Assembly: GCA_017940955.1 (NCBI GenBank)
Contig: JAGAXP010000263.1
Location: 1-16,907, forward strand
Source of the DNA: Oribacterium sp.
Lineage (GTDB): Bacteria > Bacillota_A > Clostridia > Lachnospirales > Lachnospiraceae
Direction of reading: 5' to 3'
DNA length: 16,907 bases
Shown: piece after piece, positions 1 to 6,367 of the stretch
How the letters are laid out: every line of letters begins with the position of its first letter
Position numbering within the stretch: position 1 is the stretch's first letter
Translations under genes and position numbers: made by a program
The notes under the pieces: generated by a model
Database searches by the model: none
The model's input: only the letters and a program-made list of their open reading frames with translations
What the model was told of the DNA's origin: nothing

Positions 1-94
1 GCACATCCGAACCTTTGCGCATTTGTTTTCTGTGGGCATGGGATGCAAACTGTAATGCATCCTGATATCGTTTTCCGGAAAAAATATGATCCAT
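1..94 (-). CDS. RelA/SpoT-like HD-domain hydrolase, N-terminal fragment (runs off the left edge)
   Basis: Only the first 31 codons lie in the window. The ATG at 92-94 (minus strand) is preceded by AGGAGA at 102-107, which fixes the start. The encoded residues 13-30 read ALQFASHAHRKQMRKGSD. This closely matches the opening helix of the HD hydrolase domain of RelA/SpoT and of the small MESH1-type alarmone hydrolases, where AL.FA..AH..Q.RK.G precedes a PYI.HP motif. The first metal-binding His of that family sits in the AH element seen here. Family members remove the 3'-pyrophosphate of (p)ppGpp, but related HD proteins have other nucleotide substrates, so the substrate is an inference. The gene begins 19 nt after the stop of the HlyD-like gene and shares its strand, which suggests co-transcription. 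The short N-terminus fits a stand-alone hydrolase. A full-length bifunctional enzyme cannot be excluded because the rest is missing. Confidence 0.65.
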   Translation of the reverse strand, partial: MDHIFSGKRYQDALQFASHAHRKQMRKGSDV

Positions 95-113
95 AATGGT
101 TTCTCCTAAATGG

Positions 114-1073
114 CTACCCTGCCACACTCAGGCTTTCAGCTTCATTAAGCTTAACAATATCCTGTGGGACTTCATCTGTGCCTTCTGTTGTTTCATTATA
201 ACCGAATCGAACTTCCGCTCTCTGATCATCGCTGAGTTCCCGGGGATCATATATGATCGCCCTTACCCTGTAATGACCCGATGCATCCACTGTACGATCG
301 ATTTCGGTTATACTGCCTTTGTGATCAACTTCATCTGCGGTCACTGTCACCGGTTCACCGAGAAAAATATCAGAAAATAAATCCTCTTTCACTGTGAACT
401 CTATATATTTTATCTCTGTTTCCGTTATCCCGCAAAGCCTTGTCCCACTGGAAATGTCTTCCTTTTTTTCAAGGTGAAGATCTGTGATAACCCCATCTGC
501 CGGAGCTGTAATATAACTGTTTTCCACAGCTATGTCATACTTTATCTTAGCCATATCGGAATTTTTTATGATTTCGGAAAGCTCCTCCGTGCATCGGTTC
601 AATGCTTCCGCCTGAGTCTTGTAGTCCTCCGGGGGCATTTCGCCCTTATTGTACAAAGGCGTTATCCTTTTCAGTTCCTCCGCTGCCGCAAGGGTTTTTT
701 CTTTTACAGGCTCAATGTTTCCGATGGCTTCATCCCAGGCTTTCTTTAACTTCTTGGCTTCTTCCCGGTTATCGATAAGCATTAAGGGATCCCCTCGTTT
801 AACAGCATCGCCGGACTTTACATAGAGTCCGTAAACTTTCCCGTTAACGCGGGATATGAAGTCGAAGCTGTCCATGGTCCCTATGACTCCTTTATAGGAT
901 TCCACCTGAAATTCTGCCAATGTCTCTGTCTCAATATTTGAAGCAAGCCTGCTGTGAACAGCGATAGCTATATCTTTGGCATTAATGCCTTTTTTATACA
1001 CAAAGTAAGAACAAAGGCCTATCACTATCAAAATGACCCAGAGGCCTTTTATGACCTTGCCTTTCTTCCACAT
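114..1073 (-). CDS. HlyD/RND-type membrane-fusion (periplasmic adaptor-like) protein
   Basis: A 319-residue protein with the layout of an efflux adaptor. It has a basic N-terminus and one membrane anchor at about residues 9-25. The first half of a biotinyl-lipoyl-like barrel is at 76-102 (VNGKVYGLYVKSGDAVKRGD, then P). An acidic/basic helical hairpin occupies about 104-185. The second lipoyl half is at 188-217 (YITAPADGVITDL) and a beta-barrel region follows at about 222-292. The TAPADGVI element and the GDAVKRGDPL element are the paired halves typical of HlyD/MacA/YknX adaptors. In Gram-positives such proteins usually work with an ABC exporter (YknXYZ type), yet no permease or ATPase gene lies on either side inside the window, so the partner is unknown. 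The start is supported by AGGAGGGG at 1081-1088. The last 30 residues are acidic and low in structure. The HD-hydrolase gene follows after 19 nt and is probably in the same operon. Confidence 0.75.
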   Translation of the reverse strand: MWKKGKVIKGLWVILIVIGLCSYFVYKKGINAKDIAIAVHSRLASNIETETLAEFQVESYKGVIGTMDSFDFISRVNGKVYGLYVKSGDAVKRGDPLMLIDNREEAKKLKKAWDEAIGNIEPVKEKTLAAAEELKRITPLYNKGEMPPEDYKTQAEALNRCTEELSEIIKNSDMAKIKYDIAVENSYITAPADGVITDLHLEKKEDISSGTRLCGITETEIKYIEFTVKEDLFSDIFLGEPVTVTADEVDHKGSITEIDRTVDASGHYRVRAIIYDPRELSDDQRAEVRFGYNETTEGTDEVPQDIVKLNEAESLSVAG

Positions 1074-1124
1074 AATGAAAACCCCTCCTGCGAAAAATAA
1101 ACTTATGTCATTTCCTTATCTATA

Positions 1125-1153
1125 AGAATACAATATATCTCCTCCCAATTCAA
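1125..1153 (-). promoter_or_regulatory. possible promoter of the HlyD-like gene
   Basis: On the minus strand TTGAAT (1148-1153) and TATTCT (1125-1130) are separated by exactly 17 nt, each matching four of six consensus bases. The site lies in the 112-nt gap between the lipoprotein stop and the adaptor start. The hexamers are weak and the region is AT-rich, so read-through from the lipoprotein gene is an equally reasonable source of transcript. Confidence 0.3.
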
Positions 1154-1185
1154 AATGAATGCTTCATACGAAGACATTTCCTTTA

Positions 1186-2451
1186 TCAATGAAGTTCGGC
1201 CCTGCTGTCCTGCGAAACGGAGGTGATGTGATTCTCGGATTTAAGCATCGCCATCAGGAAATCCATCTGGTCCTGATTGGAGGCACTGTCACAGGAAAAT
1301 GCATACATATCAAAATTCTGATAATCATAGAGCAGCCGTAGATCATATTTCGAGGAAAGACCCCCAAGCTCGGCGGGATCCAGCTTCTCATCCACAGATA
1401 CGATAACCACATTTGTGAATGTATCCGTTCCGGTGTTTGCATATGTATTGGTATAGGTATCGGTAGAGGTATATCCAATGGTTGGACCAAATTCCTGCTG
1501 TAAAGTCTCTGAGTAATCACCGAGTGTTGGATAATTGACGGTAGGCTCCGGTTCCTCCTCATATGTCTCTTCTTCTGTTTCTTCTTCCGTTTCTTCTTCC
1601 GTTTCTTCTTCAGCTTCTTCTGTCTCTATCTCCGCTTCAACAACGACTTCCCGGGTAGCTCTGTTATTATTTCTAAGCCTGTTATCATTTTCTGTTTCAT
1701 CTTCATCATCTGTGTCTCTTTGTTTTTCAGACTTTACAGGTATTCCGTTTTCATCGGTTTCGGCAGTGATTACCTCCCCATTTTCATCGGTCTCCCTCAA
1801 TATAACATTACCATCGACATCAGTTTCAAGTGAAATCTTACTGCCATCGGGAGCAGTGCTTTCATCCGTTTTACTGCTTTCTTCTGTTTCCGGCACGGCT
1901 TCCGGCAATACACCGATTATTCCCTGGCGCACGATCCCCCACTTATCCTTCATGGTGTCATCGTAGGATATTTCTTTCCCTGTTTCCAGATCGCCGGCAT
2001 CCTCAAGCATTCCGCTTATGGAAAAAAAATCGTTCAGAATTGTATCTGTGTAATAATCGATACCATCCCAGGTCTTCAAAAAATCTCTCCGGTCATCGTC
2101 ACTTAAGGAATCATAAAACTCCCTGACAACAGGAGTAACGATGTTTAACGAATATTCACCCTCTCTTGTTAACCTGAGAAGCTGTACTGACTGATGTAAA
2201 GTCTTAAGAGACGCCCCAGAAGAGCCCTCTATGCCTAAACACCTTTCCAGTCTCTGTCTGAGAGCATTTTTAAGCGCCTCTTCCCCTATCAAAGCCTCAT
2301 TTTCTTCTTCATCCGCAGCACCGGTCTCAACTTTTGTTATGACTTCCTTCGGCTTTTTTGACGTGTTTTTAGTTTTTTTGTTCGAGCCACAGGCGCTGAG
2401 CAAAATCATAGAAAATATAAAAACTATGAATACTGATTTTTTAATCGTCAT
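1186..2451 (-). CDS. acidic lipoprotein with repeats and a protease-propeptide-like C-terminal domain
   Basis: I start this gene at the ATG of 2449-2451. A GGGGGATG stretch lies just upstream, and the first residues form a lipoprotein signal peptide with lipobox LSAC and Cys21. An ATG seven codons earlier (2470-2472) has no ribosome binding site. The mature 401-residue protein should be lipid-anchored outside the membrane. It has a helical domain at about 52-185 with no family I recognise, then three tandem 11-residue repeats (ETDVDGNVILR, ETDENGEVITA, ETDENGIPVKS; about residues 209-241). A Glu/Thr tract of repeated TEEE units (274-300) and a Thr/Asn/Tyr tract (about 327-347) follow. The last ~75 residues (VVIVSVDEKLDPAEL, MYAFS, HITSVSQD) resemble the inhibitor I9/subtilisin propeptide fold. 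That resemblance is by eye and is an inference. No protease gene is adjacent. The HlyD-like adaptor gene lies 112 nt downstream on the same strand. Confidence 0.75.
   Translation of the reverse strand: MTIKKSVFIVFIFSMILLSACGSNKKTKNTSKKPKEVITKVETGAADEEENEALIGEEALKNALRQRLERCLGIEGSSGASLKTLHQSVQLLRLTREGEYSLNIVTPVVREFYDSLSDDDRRDFLKTWDGIDYYTDTILNDFFSISGMLEDAGDLETGKEISYDDTMKDKWGIVRQGIIGVLPEAVPETEESSKTDESTAPDGSKISLETDVDGNVILRETDENGEVITAETDENGIPVKSEKQRDTDDEDETENDNRLRNNNRATREVVVEAEIETEEAEEETEEETEEETEEETYEEEPEPTVNYPTLGDYSETLQQEFGPTIGYTSTDTYTNTYANTGTDTFTNVVIVSVDEKLDPAELGGLSSKYDLRLLYDYQNFDMYAFSCDSASNQDQMDFLMAMLKSENHITSVSQDSRAELH
1552..1632. repeat. 12-bp coding microsatellite-like repeat (Glu/Thr tract)
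   Basis: On the plus strand a GTTTCTTCTTCC unit of 12 bp is repeated near-perfectly, with degenerate flanking copies. It encodes the TEEE repeats of the lipoprotein on the minus strand. In-phase 12-bp units can change copy number by slippage without breaking the frame. Confidence 0.8.
1729..1827. repeat. three tandem 33-bp units encoding 11-residue repeats
   Basis: Each 33-bp unit encodes ETD.(D/N)G followed by a variable tail inside the lipoprotein. The middle and last copies share the identical start ETDENG. The units look like a spacer between the N-terminal domain and the Glu-rich tract. Confidence 0.7.
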
Positions 2452-2550
2452 AATGCATCCCCCGCAAAGCATTCGATGCCTTATACATGATCAGGCATAC
2501 GACCGGATTCGAGTCCGTATATCAGTTACTTCGGCTAAAAAATCAGCATT

Positions 2551-2599
2551 AATAAATAAAAACAAGCGAGGCAGGCGGAATTCTTTTCACCTGCCTCGC
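2551..2599 (-). terminator. Rho-independent terminator of the AGCS symporter gene
   Basis: A perfect 10-bp stem, GCGAGGCAGG (2566-2575) with CCTGCCTCGC (2590-2599), closes a 14-nt loop. Read on the minus strand it is followed by TTGTTTTTATTTATT. It lies about 50 nt after the symporter stop and before the lipoprotein start, so it separates the two transcription units. Confidence 0.85.
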
Positions 2600-2646
2600 A
2601 GTAATGTTGTTTAAAATGTTGAAACCAGAAATCTTTTTTTGCTTTA

Positions 2647-4041
2647 TCACTTGAAATGCTCTTTAGTGAGAGAAATGACCTTTGGAGACATTATCAAAAT
2701 CGCGATAAGGTTCGGAACAGCCATGAGTCCGTTGGTGGTATCTGCAATCTCCCATACAAGGCTGAGTTGAACTGTTGATCCCACAACGATAAATATGACA
2801 TAAATTGCCTGGTATACGATGATGGCCTTTGTACCGAACAGGAACTCAAGGCATCTTGAGCCGTAAAGACTCCAGGACAGCAGGGTCGAAAACGCAAAAA
2901 GGGTTATACAGGAGGCAATAATGATAGATGCCCATCTTTCACCAAATGTTGTACTGAAGGCCATGATAGTCAGATCTGTACCGGCGGACTTTCCATAAAA
3001 GTTGTCTGCACAGCCGGAGATAAGTATGGCAACCGCTGTAAGTGTACAGATAACAATTGTGTCCATGAATACTTCAAAAATACCGTAAATAGCCTGGTGA
3101 ACCGGATGATCAACATCTGACGCCGCATGTGCTATAGCCGCTGTACCTAGACCTGCCTCATTGGAGAAAATGCCTCGTCCAAAGCCTGCCTTTGCTGCCT
3201 GTTGGATTGTGACACCCAGGAGACCGCCGCTTATAGCCGACGGAGCAAATGCACCTGTAAATATCTTTGAAAAAACATCACCAAGACTTCCGATATGAGT
3301 GATAACAACGATTACAGAAACAATAATGTAAACCAAAGCCATGATAGGAACCAGCTTTTCGGTAACATTACCTATTCTCTTCATTCCGCCGAAAAGAACC
3401 AGTACGGTAAGGATCGCTCCGATTATTCCGATGACCATGTAGATTCTCTGCAGGTTATCACCTGAGATTTCAGGATTGAAGGACTTGAATACAGATCCTA
3501 TGGAAGTAGCGATGGTGTTGATCTGGGTCATATTACCTATACCCAGAGACGCTATAGCTCCGAATGCGGAGAACAGGATGCCGAGCCACTTCCACCTCTC
3601 TCCGAGACCGTTCTTTATATAGTACATAGGACCGCCAACATAGTCTCCGGCTTCGTTCTTCTCACGATAATGAACAGAAAGTACTATTTCGGCATATTTT
3701 GTACACATTCCGAAAATTGCCGCAACCCACATCCAGAAGATGGCTCCCGGACCACCCATAGCTATGGCACCGGCAACACCTGCGATATTTCCGGTACCCA
3801 CCGTTCCCGCCAGGGCCGTAGTCAGAGCCTGGATGGGAGTAAGTGTACCACTCTCACTGGACCGTTTTTCAAAAAGTCTGCCGAGAGTGTTCTTCATTAC
3901 ATATCCAAATTTTGTAAACTGGAGGAATCCCAGTCTGACCGTGAAATATATTCCGGTACCTACCAAAAGGATAAGGGTTGGTACTCCCCAGACAATACTA
4001 TTTAGCTCACTTGAAATTTTACTTATAAGTTCCACTTTCAC
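2647..4041 (-). CDS. sodium:amino-acid symporter, AGCS family (alanine/glycine type)
   Basis: A full-length 464-residue polytopic membrane protein of the alanine-or-glycine:cation symporter family. Hallmarks are an N-terminal GVPTLILLVGTGIYFTVRLG helix, the signature LAGTVGTGNIAGVAGAIAMG at about 77-96, the stretch VGGPMYYI near 135-142, and GFGRGIFSNEAGLGTAAIAH in the middle. It carries about ten hydrophobic helices. Known members import L-alanine, D-alanine, glycine or glutamine with Na+. The substrate cannot be read here. The first codon is GTG at 4039-4041, only 3 nt from the AGAGG ribosome binding site at 4045-4049. The GTG two codons later (4033-4035) sits at a better spacing and may be the true start, which would shorten the product by two residues. 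The gene is monocistronic, followed by its own terminator, and divergent from the secreted repeat protein. Confidence 0.9.
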   Translation of the reverse strand: MKVELISKISSELNSIVWGVPTLILLVGTGIYFTVRLGFLQFTKFGYVMKNTLGRLFEKRSSESGTLTPIQALTTALAGTVGTGNIAGVAGAIAMGGPGAIFWMWVAAIFGMCTKYAEIVLSVHYREKNEAGDYVGGPMYYIKNGLGERWKWLGILFSAFGAIASLGIGNMTQINTIATSIGSVFKSFNPEISGDNLQRIYMVIGIIGAILTVLVLFGGMKRIGNVTEKLVPIMALVYIIVSVIVVITHIGSLGDVFSKIFTGAFAPSAISGGLLGVTIQQAAKAGFGRGIFSNEAGLGTAAIAHAASDVDHPVHQAIYGIFEVFMDTIVICTLTAVAILISGCADNFYGKSAGTDLTIMAFSTTFGERWASIIIASCITLFAFSTLLSWSLYGSRCLEFLFGTKAIIVYQAIYVIFIVVGSTVQLSLVWEIADTTNGLMAVPNLIAILIMSPKVISLTKEHFK

Positions 4042-4104
4042 ACACCTCTGCTTTAAAGTACTAAGTCATAAGTTTACCATAATTTCATGCATAAACCTAG
4101 CACT

Positions 4105-4138
4105 AAATCCATCGCCGAAAACCGTCCCCGATGGATTT
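4105..4138. promoter_or_regulatory. 10-bp perfect hairpin between divergent genes, upstream of the AGCS gene
   Basis: AAATCCATCG (4105-4114) pairs perfectly with CGATGGATTT (4129-4138) around a 14-nt loop. There is no T-run on the minus side and only a T-rich stretch on the plus side, so it is not a convincing terminator. It may be part of the symporter leader or an operator. The region does not show the conserved core of the glycine riboswitch that sometimes precedes this family. Confidence 0.4.
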
Positions 4139-4160
4139 CTTGTGTCATTACTGATTTTCA

Positions 4161-4190
4161 ATAACATTTTTATCAGTTTTTTGGTATAAT
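4161..4190 (+). promoter_or_regulatory. promoter of the secreted repeat-protein gene (extended -10)
   Basis: A perfect TATAAT at 4185-4190 is preceded by TG at 4182-4183, making an extended -10. A four-of-six -35, ATAACA at 4161-4166, lies 18 nt upstream. Transcription should begin near 4197, giving a leader of about 80 nt. That leader contains a small hairpin, GGTAGA (4219-4224) with TCTACC (4229-4234). Confidence 0.65.
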
Positions 4191-4277
4191 AGAAATATAT
4201 TTTTATATATCTATATTTGGTAGATAATTCTACCTCCAAGGTACATGTTGCGTGATTTTTTCAAAAGGAGGTTACCG

Positions 4278-5090
4278 ATGAAGTTAAAAAAGACATTGAC
4301 GACACTTGGGCTGACATGCTTTCTCGTGATGTTGTTCAGCCTTACTGCATTGGCACACTCAGGTGATTGGAAATGGGGCGATTACGGATGGTGGTATGAA
4401 TACACTAACGGTTCCTATCCGAAGGACGGTATTTACACAATCGCTGGAGAGAAATATTATTTTGATAAGCATGGCTGGATGAAAGAAAACTACTGGTATG
4501 ATCCCGGCAGTGGCTGGCGTTACTTTACGGGAAGCGGTGCCATGGCGCATGATCAGTGGGTCGGAGACTATTATGTCGGTTCCGATGGTATAATGCTTAC
4601 AAGTACCTGGACTCCTGACGGATATTATGTCGATGCAACCGGAAAATATGATCCTTCCAAAGGCAGACAAGGCAGTTCAGATGACATCAGCGAATACTAC
4701 TCTATCGATGGATACTATGATAACCGTGATCAGTCAGGCTACAGCACTGATAAAAGAGTTGATTTATGGGTAGATGTTGACCCGGGTGATGAATATCTGG
4801 CAAACCTGGATTTCGGTTTGTACATGAGTTCCGGCACACCGTATGACCTCTATGATTCTGCTAATCCAAATGGTGATACATTAAAAATGGCAACTGCAGA
4901 CGGCTACAAATGGGGTGGCATAAGTACCATATCAGACAAATGGTATGATATGACCTATAACGGCAAAGATACCATTACCATTCAGTGGAGAAGTACAGCA
5001 TGGACTTCATCCGGAAAACTCGTATTCAAGAGAAGATCCGGTGGAAGAATCATGCGTTCATGGGATAATGGTTCCGGAGGCGTAGGCTGA
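4278..5090 (+). CDS. secreted protein with glucan/choline-binding-like (CW) repeats
   Basis: The ATG at 4278 is chosen over one 33 nt upstream because AAAGGAGG ends 7 nt before it and the product then starts with a clean signal peptide, MKLKKTLTTLGLTCFLVMLF, cleaved after ALA at residue 26. The mature region begins with about 100 aromatic residues in cell-wall-binding style: GWWYEY, GIYTIAGEKYYFDKHGWMKE, GWRYFTGSGAMAHDQWVGDYYV, GYYVDATGKY. These resemble the ~20-residue repeats of choline- and glucan-binding proteins. The second half (about 135-255, YYSIDGYYDNR..., VDLWVDVDPGDEY, KLVFKRR) looks beta-rich and I do not recognise it. There is no LPXTG sorting signal and no membrane anchor, so attachment would depend on the repeats binding wall or capsule polymer. 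No enzyme motif is visible. It has its own promoter and downstream hairpins, so it is probably monocistronic. Confidence 0.8.
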   Translation: MKLKKTLTTLGLTCFLVMLFSLTALAHSGDWKWGDYGWWYEYTNGSYPKDGIYTIAGEKYYFDKHGWMKENYWYDPGSGWRYFTGSGAMAHDQWVGDYYVGSDGIMLTSTWTPDGYYVDATGKYDPSKGRQGSSDDISEYYSIDGYYDNRDQSGYSTDKRVDLWVDVDPGDEYLANLDFGLYMSSGTPYDLYDSANPNGDTLKMATADGYKWGGISTISDKWYDMTYNGKDTITIQWRSTAWTSSGKLVFKRRSGGRIMRSWDNGSGGVG

Positions 5091-5131
5091 TTTATTTTAA
5101 TATGCTCTGATATTTTTTTGTTAAAACTTAG

Positions 5132-5165
5132 CCTGGAAAGTTCTCGCAAGCGAGAACTTTCCAGG
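5132..5165. repeat. perfect 34-bp inverted repeat (16-bp arms, AA centre)
   Basis: CCTGGAAAGTTCTCGC at 5132-5147 is followed by AA and its exact reverse complement at 5150-5165. Neither strand has an adjacent T-run on the exit side, so it is not a standard intrinsic terminator. It could be a strong RNA hairpin protecting the upstream mRNA end, or a copy of a dispersed palindromic element. Confidence 0.75.
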
Positions 5166-5173
5166 TGGATAAC

Positions 5174-5205
5174 TCCGGTTGAAAAAAACCGGAAATTTCT
5201 TTTAA
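5174..5205 (+). terminator. possible terminator, second of three hairpins
   Basis: TCCGGTT (5174-5180) pairs with AACCGGA (5187-5193) around GAAAAA. It is followed by the T-rich AATTTCTTTTAAC. The stem is short, so termination efficiency is uncertain. Confidence 0.5.
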
Positions 5206-5210
5206 CTACA

Positions 5211-5255
5211 AAAGAGGCATCTAACCTGTCTTTTCAGATTAGATACCTCTTTTTA
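5211..5255. terminator. terminator between the repeat-protein gene and the LacI-type gene, possibly bidirectional
   Basis: AAAGAGGCATCTAACCTG (5211-5228) and CAGATTAGATACCTCTTT (5235-5252) form an 18-bp stem with two mismatches and a 6-nt loop. On the plus strand it leads into TTTTTATTGTT. On the minus strand it ends in CTTTTG, a weaker tract, so it may also end the ribose-operon transcript about 50 nt after the regulator stop. Confidence 0.75.
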
Positions 5256-5301
5256 TTGTTGGATTGAATTAAATGGATAGATTCTCAGCCTGATAACCGT
5301 T

Positions 5302-6279
5302 TCATTTTGTGGTTTCCCTTTTCACCAGTTCCACTCCTAGGATGCAGGCCTCATCATAGGGCTTTCCTTCCGCGTAATTACAGATTATATCTACTGCAAG
5401 CTCTCCCATTTTTGATATGGGCTGTCTTATGGTGGTAAGCTCCGGTGTCATCAGGGAACTGAACCTGATATCATCAAAGCCCACAAGCTTCACATCCTTC
5501 GGAACCTTGATCTTATGGTTCTTCAGAACTTTATAGGTAGATATAGCCACTATATCGTTGGCAGCGAAGATTCCGTCTGCCTCAGGATATTTTTCCAGCA
5601 GGAGCTCTGCTGATTTCAAACCCGCTTCGAAGGTATAAGCCGTATCGATATACATCTCCTCCAGCTTATATTTCCTGCATACATCCTGATAGCCCTTGAA
5701 ACGCAGCCTGCCACTGGCATATTCCTGCGGTCCCCGGAGACACACAATCTTACGGCAGCCACATTCATATAAATGCTCCGTTGCCAGAACACCACCGGTA
5801 TAATGATCGGATTCAATGTAGGCGATCTCTCCTCCATCTGTCATATGACGATCCACAACCACCACCGGGAGATCTGTTTCTTTTATCATCTTTCCGGTAT
5901 GCTCACCGTTTGTGATAAGGATGATTCCGTCCGCTTTCATGCGGCTCAGCATACTGATATTGCTTAGTTCCTTTTCACTGTTATTACCTGAGCTGCAAAG
6001 CACTATGTGATAACCTCGCTTAAAAGCTTCTTCCTCTATCTTACGGGACAGTTCACTGAAGAACGGGTTATCGATATTGGGAACGATAAGTCCCACAAGC
6101 CGTGAGGAATTCTTGAACAGAGCCCTTGCCAGCTGGTTTGGCTGAAAACCTGTTTTTTCAATGGCCTCCAATACTCTGTTCTTTTTATCATCATCAACAT
6201 TTGCAGTTCCATTCATAACTCTGGAAACTGTTGCAGGAGAAACTCCTGCCAGTTTTGCAACCTCACGTATCGTAGCCAT
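5302..6279 (-). CDS. rbsR: LacI-family transcriptional regulator, probable ribose-operon repressor
   Basis: A 325-residue LacI/GalR regulator. The N-terminal helix-turn-helix and hinge read TIREVAKLAGVSPATVSRVMNG (residues 3-24), followed by FQPNQLARAL. A type-1 periplasmic-binding fold runs from about residue 60 (RLVGLIVPNIDNPFFSEL) to a typical end (LVGFDDIRFSSLMTPELTTIRQP). The start has GGAGAAG at 6284-6290. The regulator lies 88 nt downstream of rbsB on the same strand, at the far end of the operon rather than in front of it. The gap holds two small inverted repeats (6309-6325 and 6327-6357) but no clear terminator or promoter, so it is probably co-transcribed with the ribose genes and would limit its own synthesis. 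The tandem palindromes upstream of rbsK fit this family's binding sites. The assignment to ribose rests on this context, not on ligand-contact residues. Confidence 0.85.
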   Translation of the reverse strand: MATIREVAKLAGVSPATVSRVMNGTANVDDDKKNRVLEAIEKTGFQPNQLARALFKNSSRLVGLIVPNIDNPFFSELSRKIEEEAFKRGYHIVLCSSGNNSEKELSNISMLSRMKADGIILITNGEHTGKMIKETDLPVVVVDRHMTDGGEIAYIESDHYTGGVLATEHLYECGCRKIVCLRGPQEYASGRLRFKGYQDVCRKYKLEEMYIDTAYTFEAGLKSAELLLEKYPEADGIFAANDIVAISTYKVLKNHKIKVPKDVKLVGFDDIRFSSLMTPELTTIRQPISKMGELAVDIICNYAEGKPYDEACILGVELVKRETTK

Positions 6280-6367
6280 CTTGTACTTCTCCGTATGTCT
6301 TCATGTGAGTGTCAAAAGCTGACACCGAATCGTTTTGTGCTACTCTCTCCACGATTCTATCATACTT

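Noticed and set aside
1535..1966. Plus-strand Ser/Val-rich 143-codon frame.
   Set aside because: It is the antisense shadow of the Glu/Thr repeats of the lipoprotein and has no ribosome binding site.
2498..2520. CGGATTCGAGTCCG resembles the T-arm of a tRNA.
   Set aside because: The five-base T-stem does not pair with a 7-nt loop, and no acceptor, anticodon or D arm can be built around it on either strand.
4042..4140. Glycine riboswitch upstream of the symporter.
   Set aside because: Only one simple hairpin is visible. The tandem aptamer core motifs are not present.
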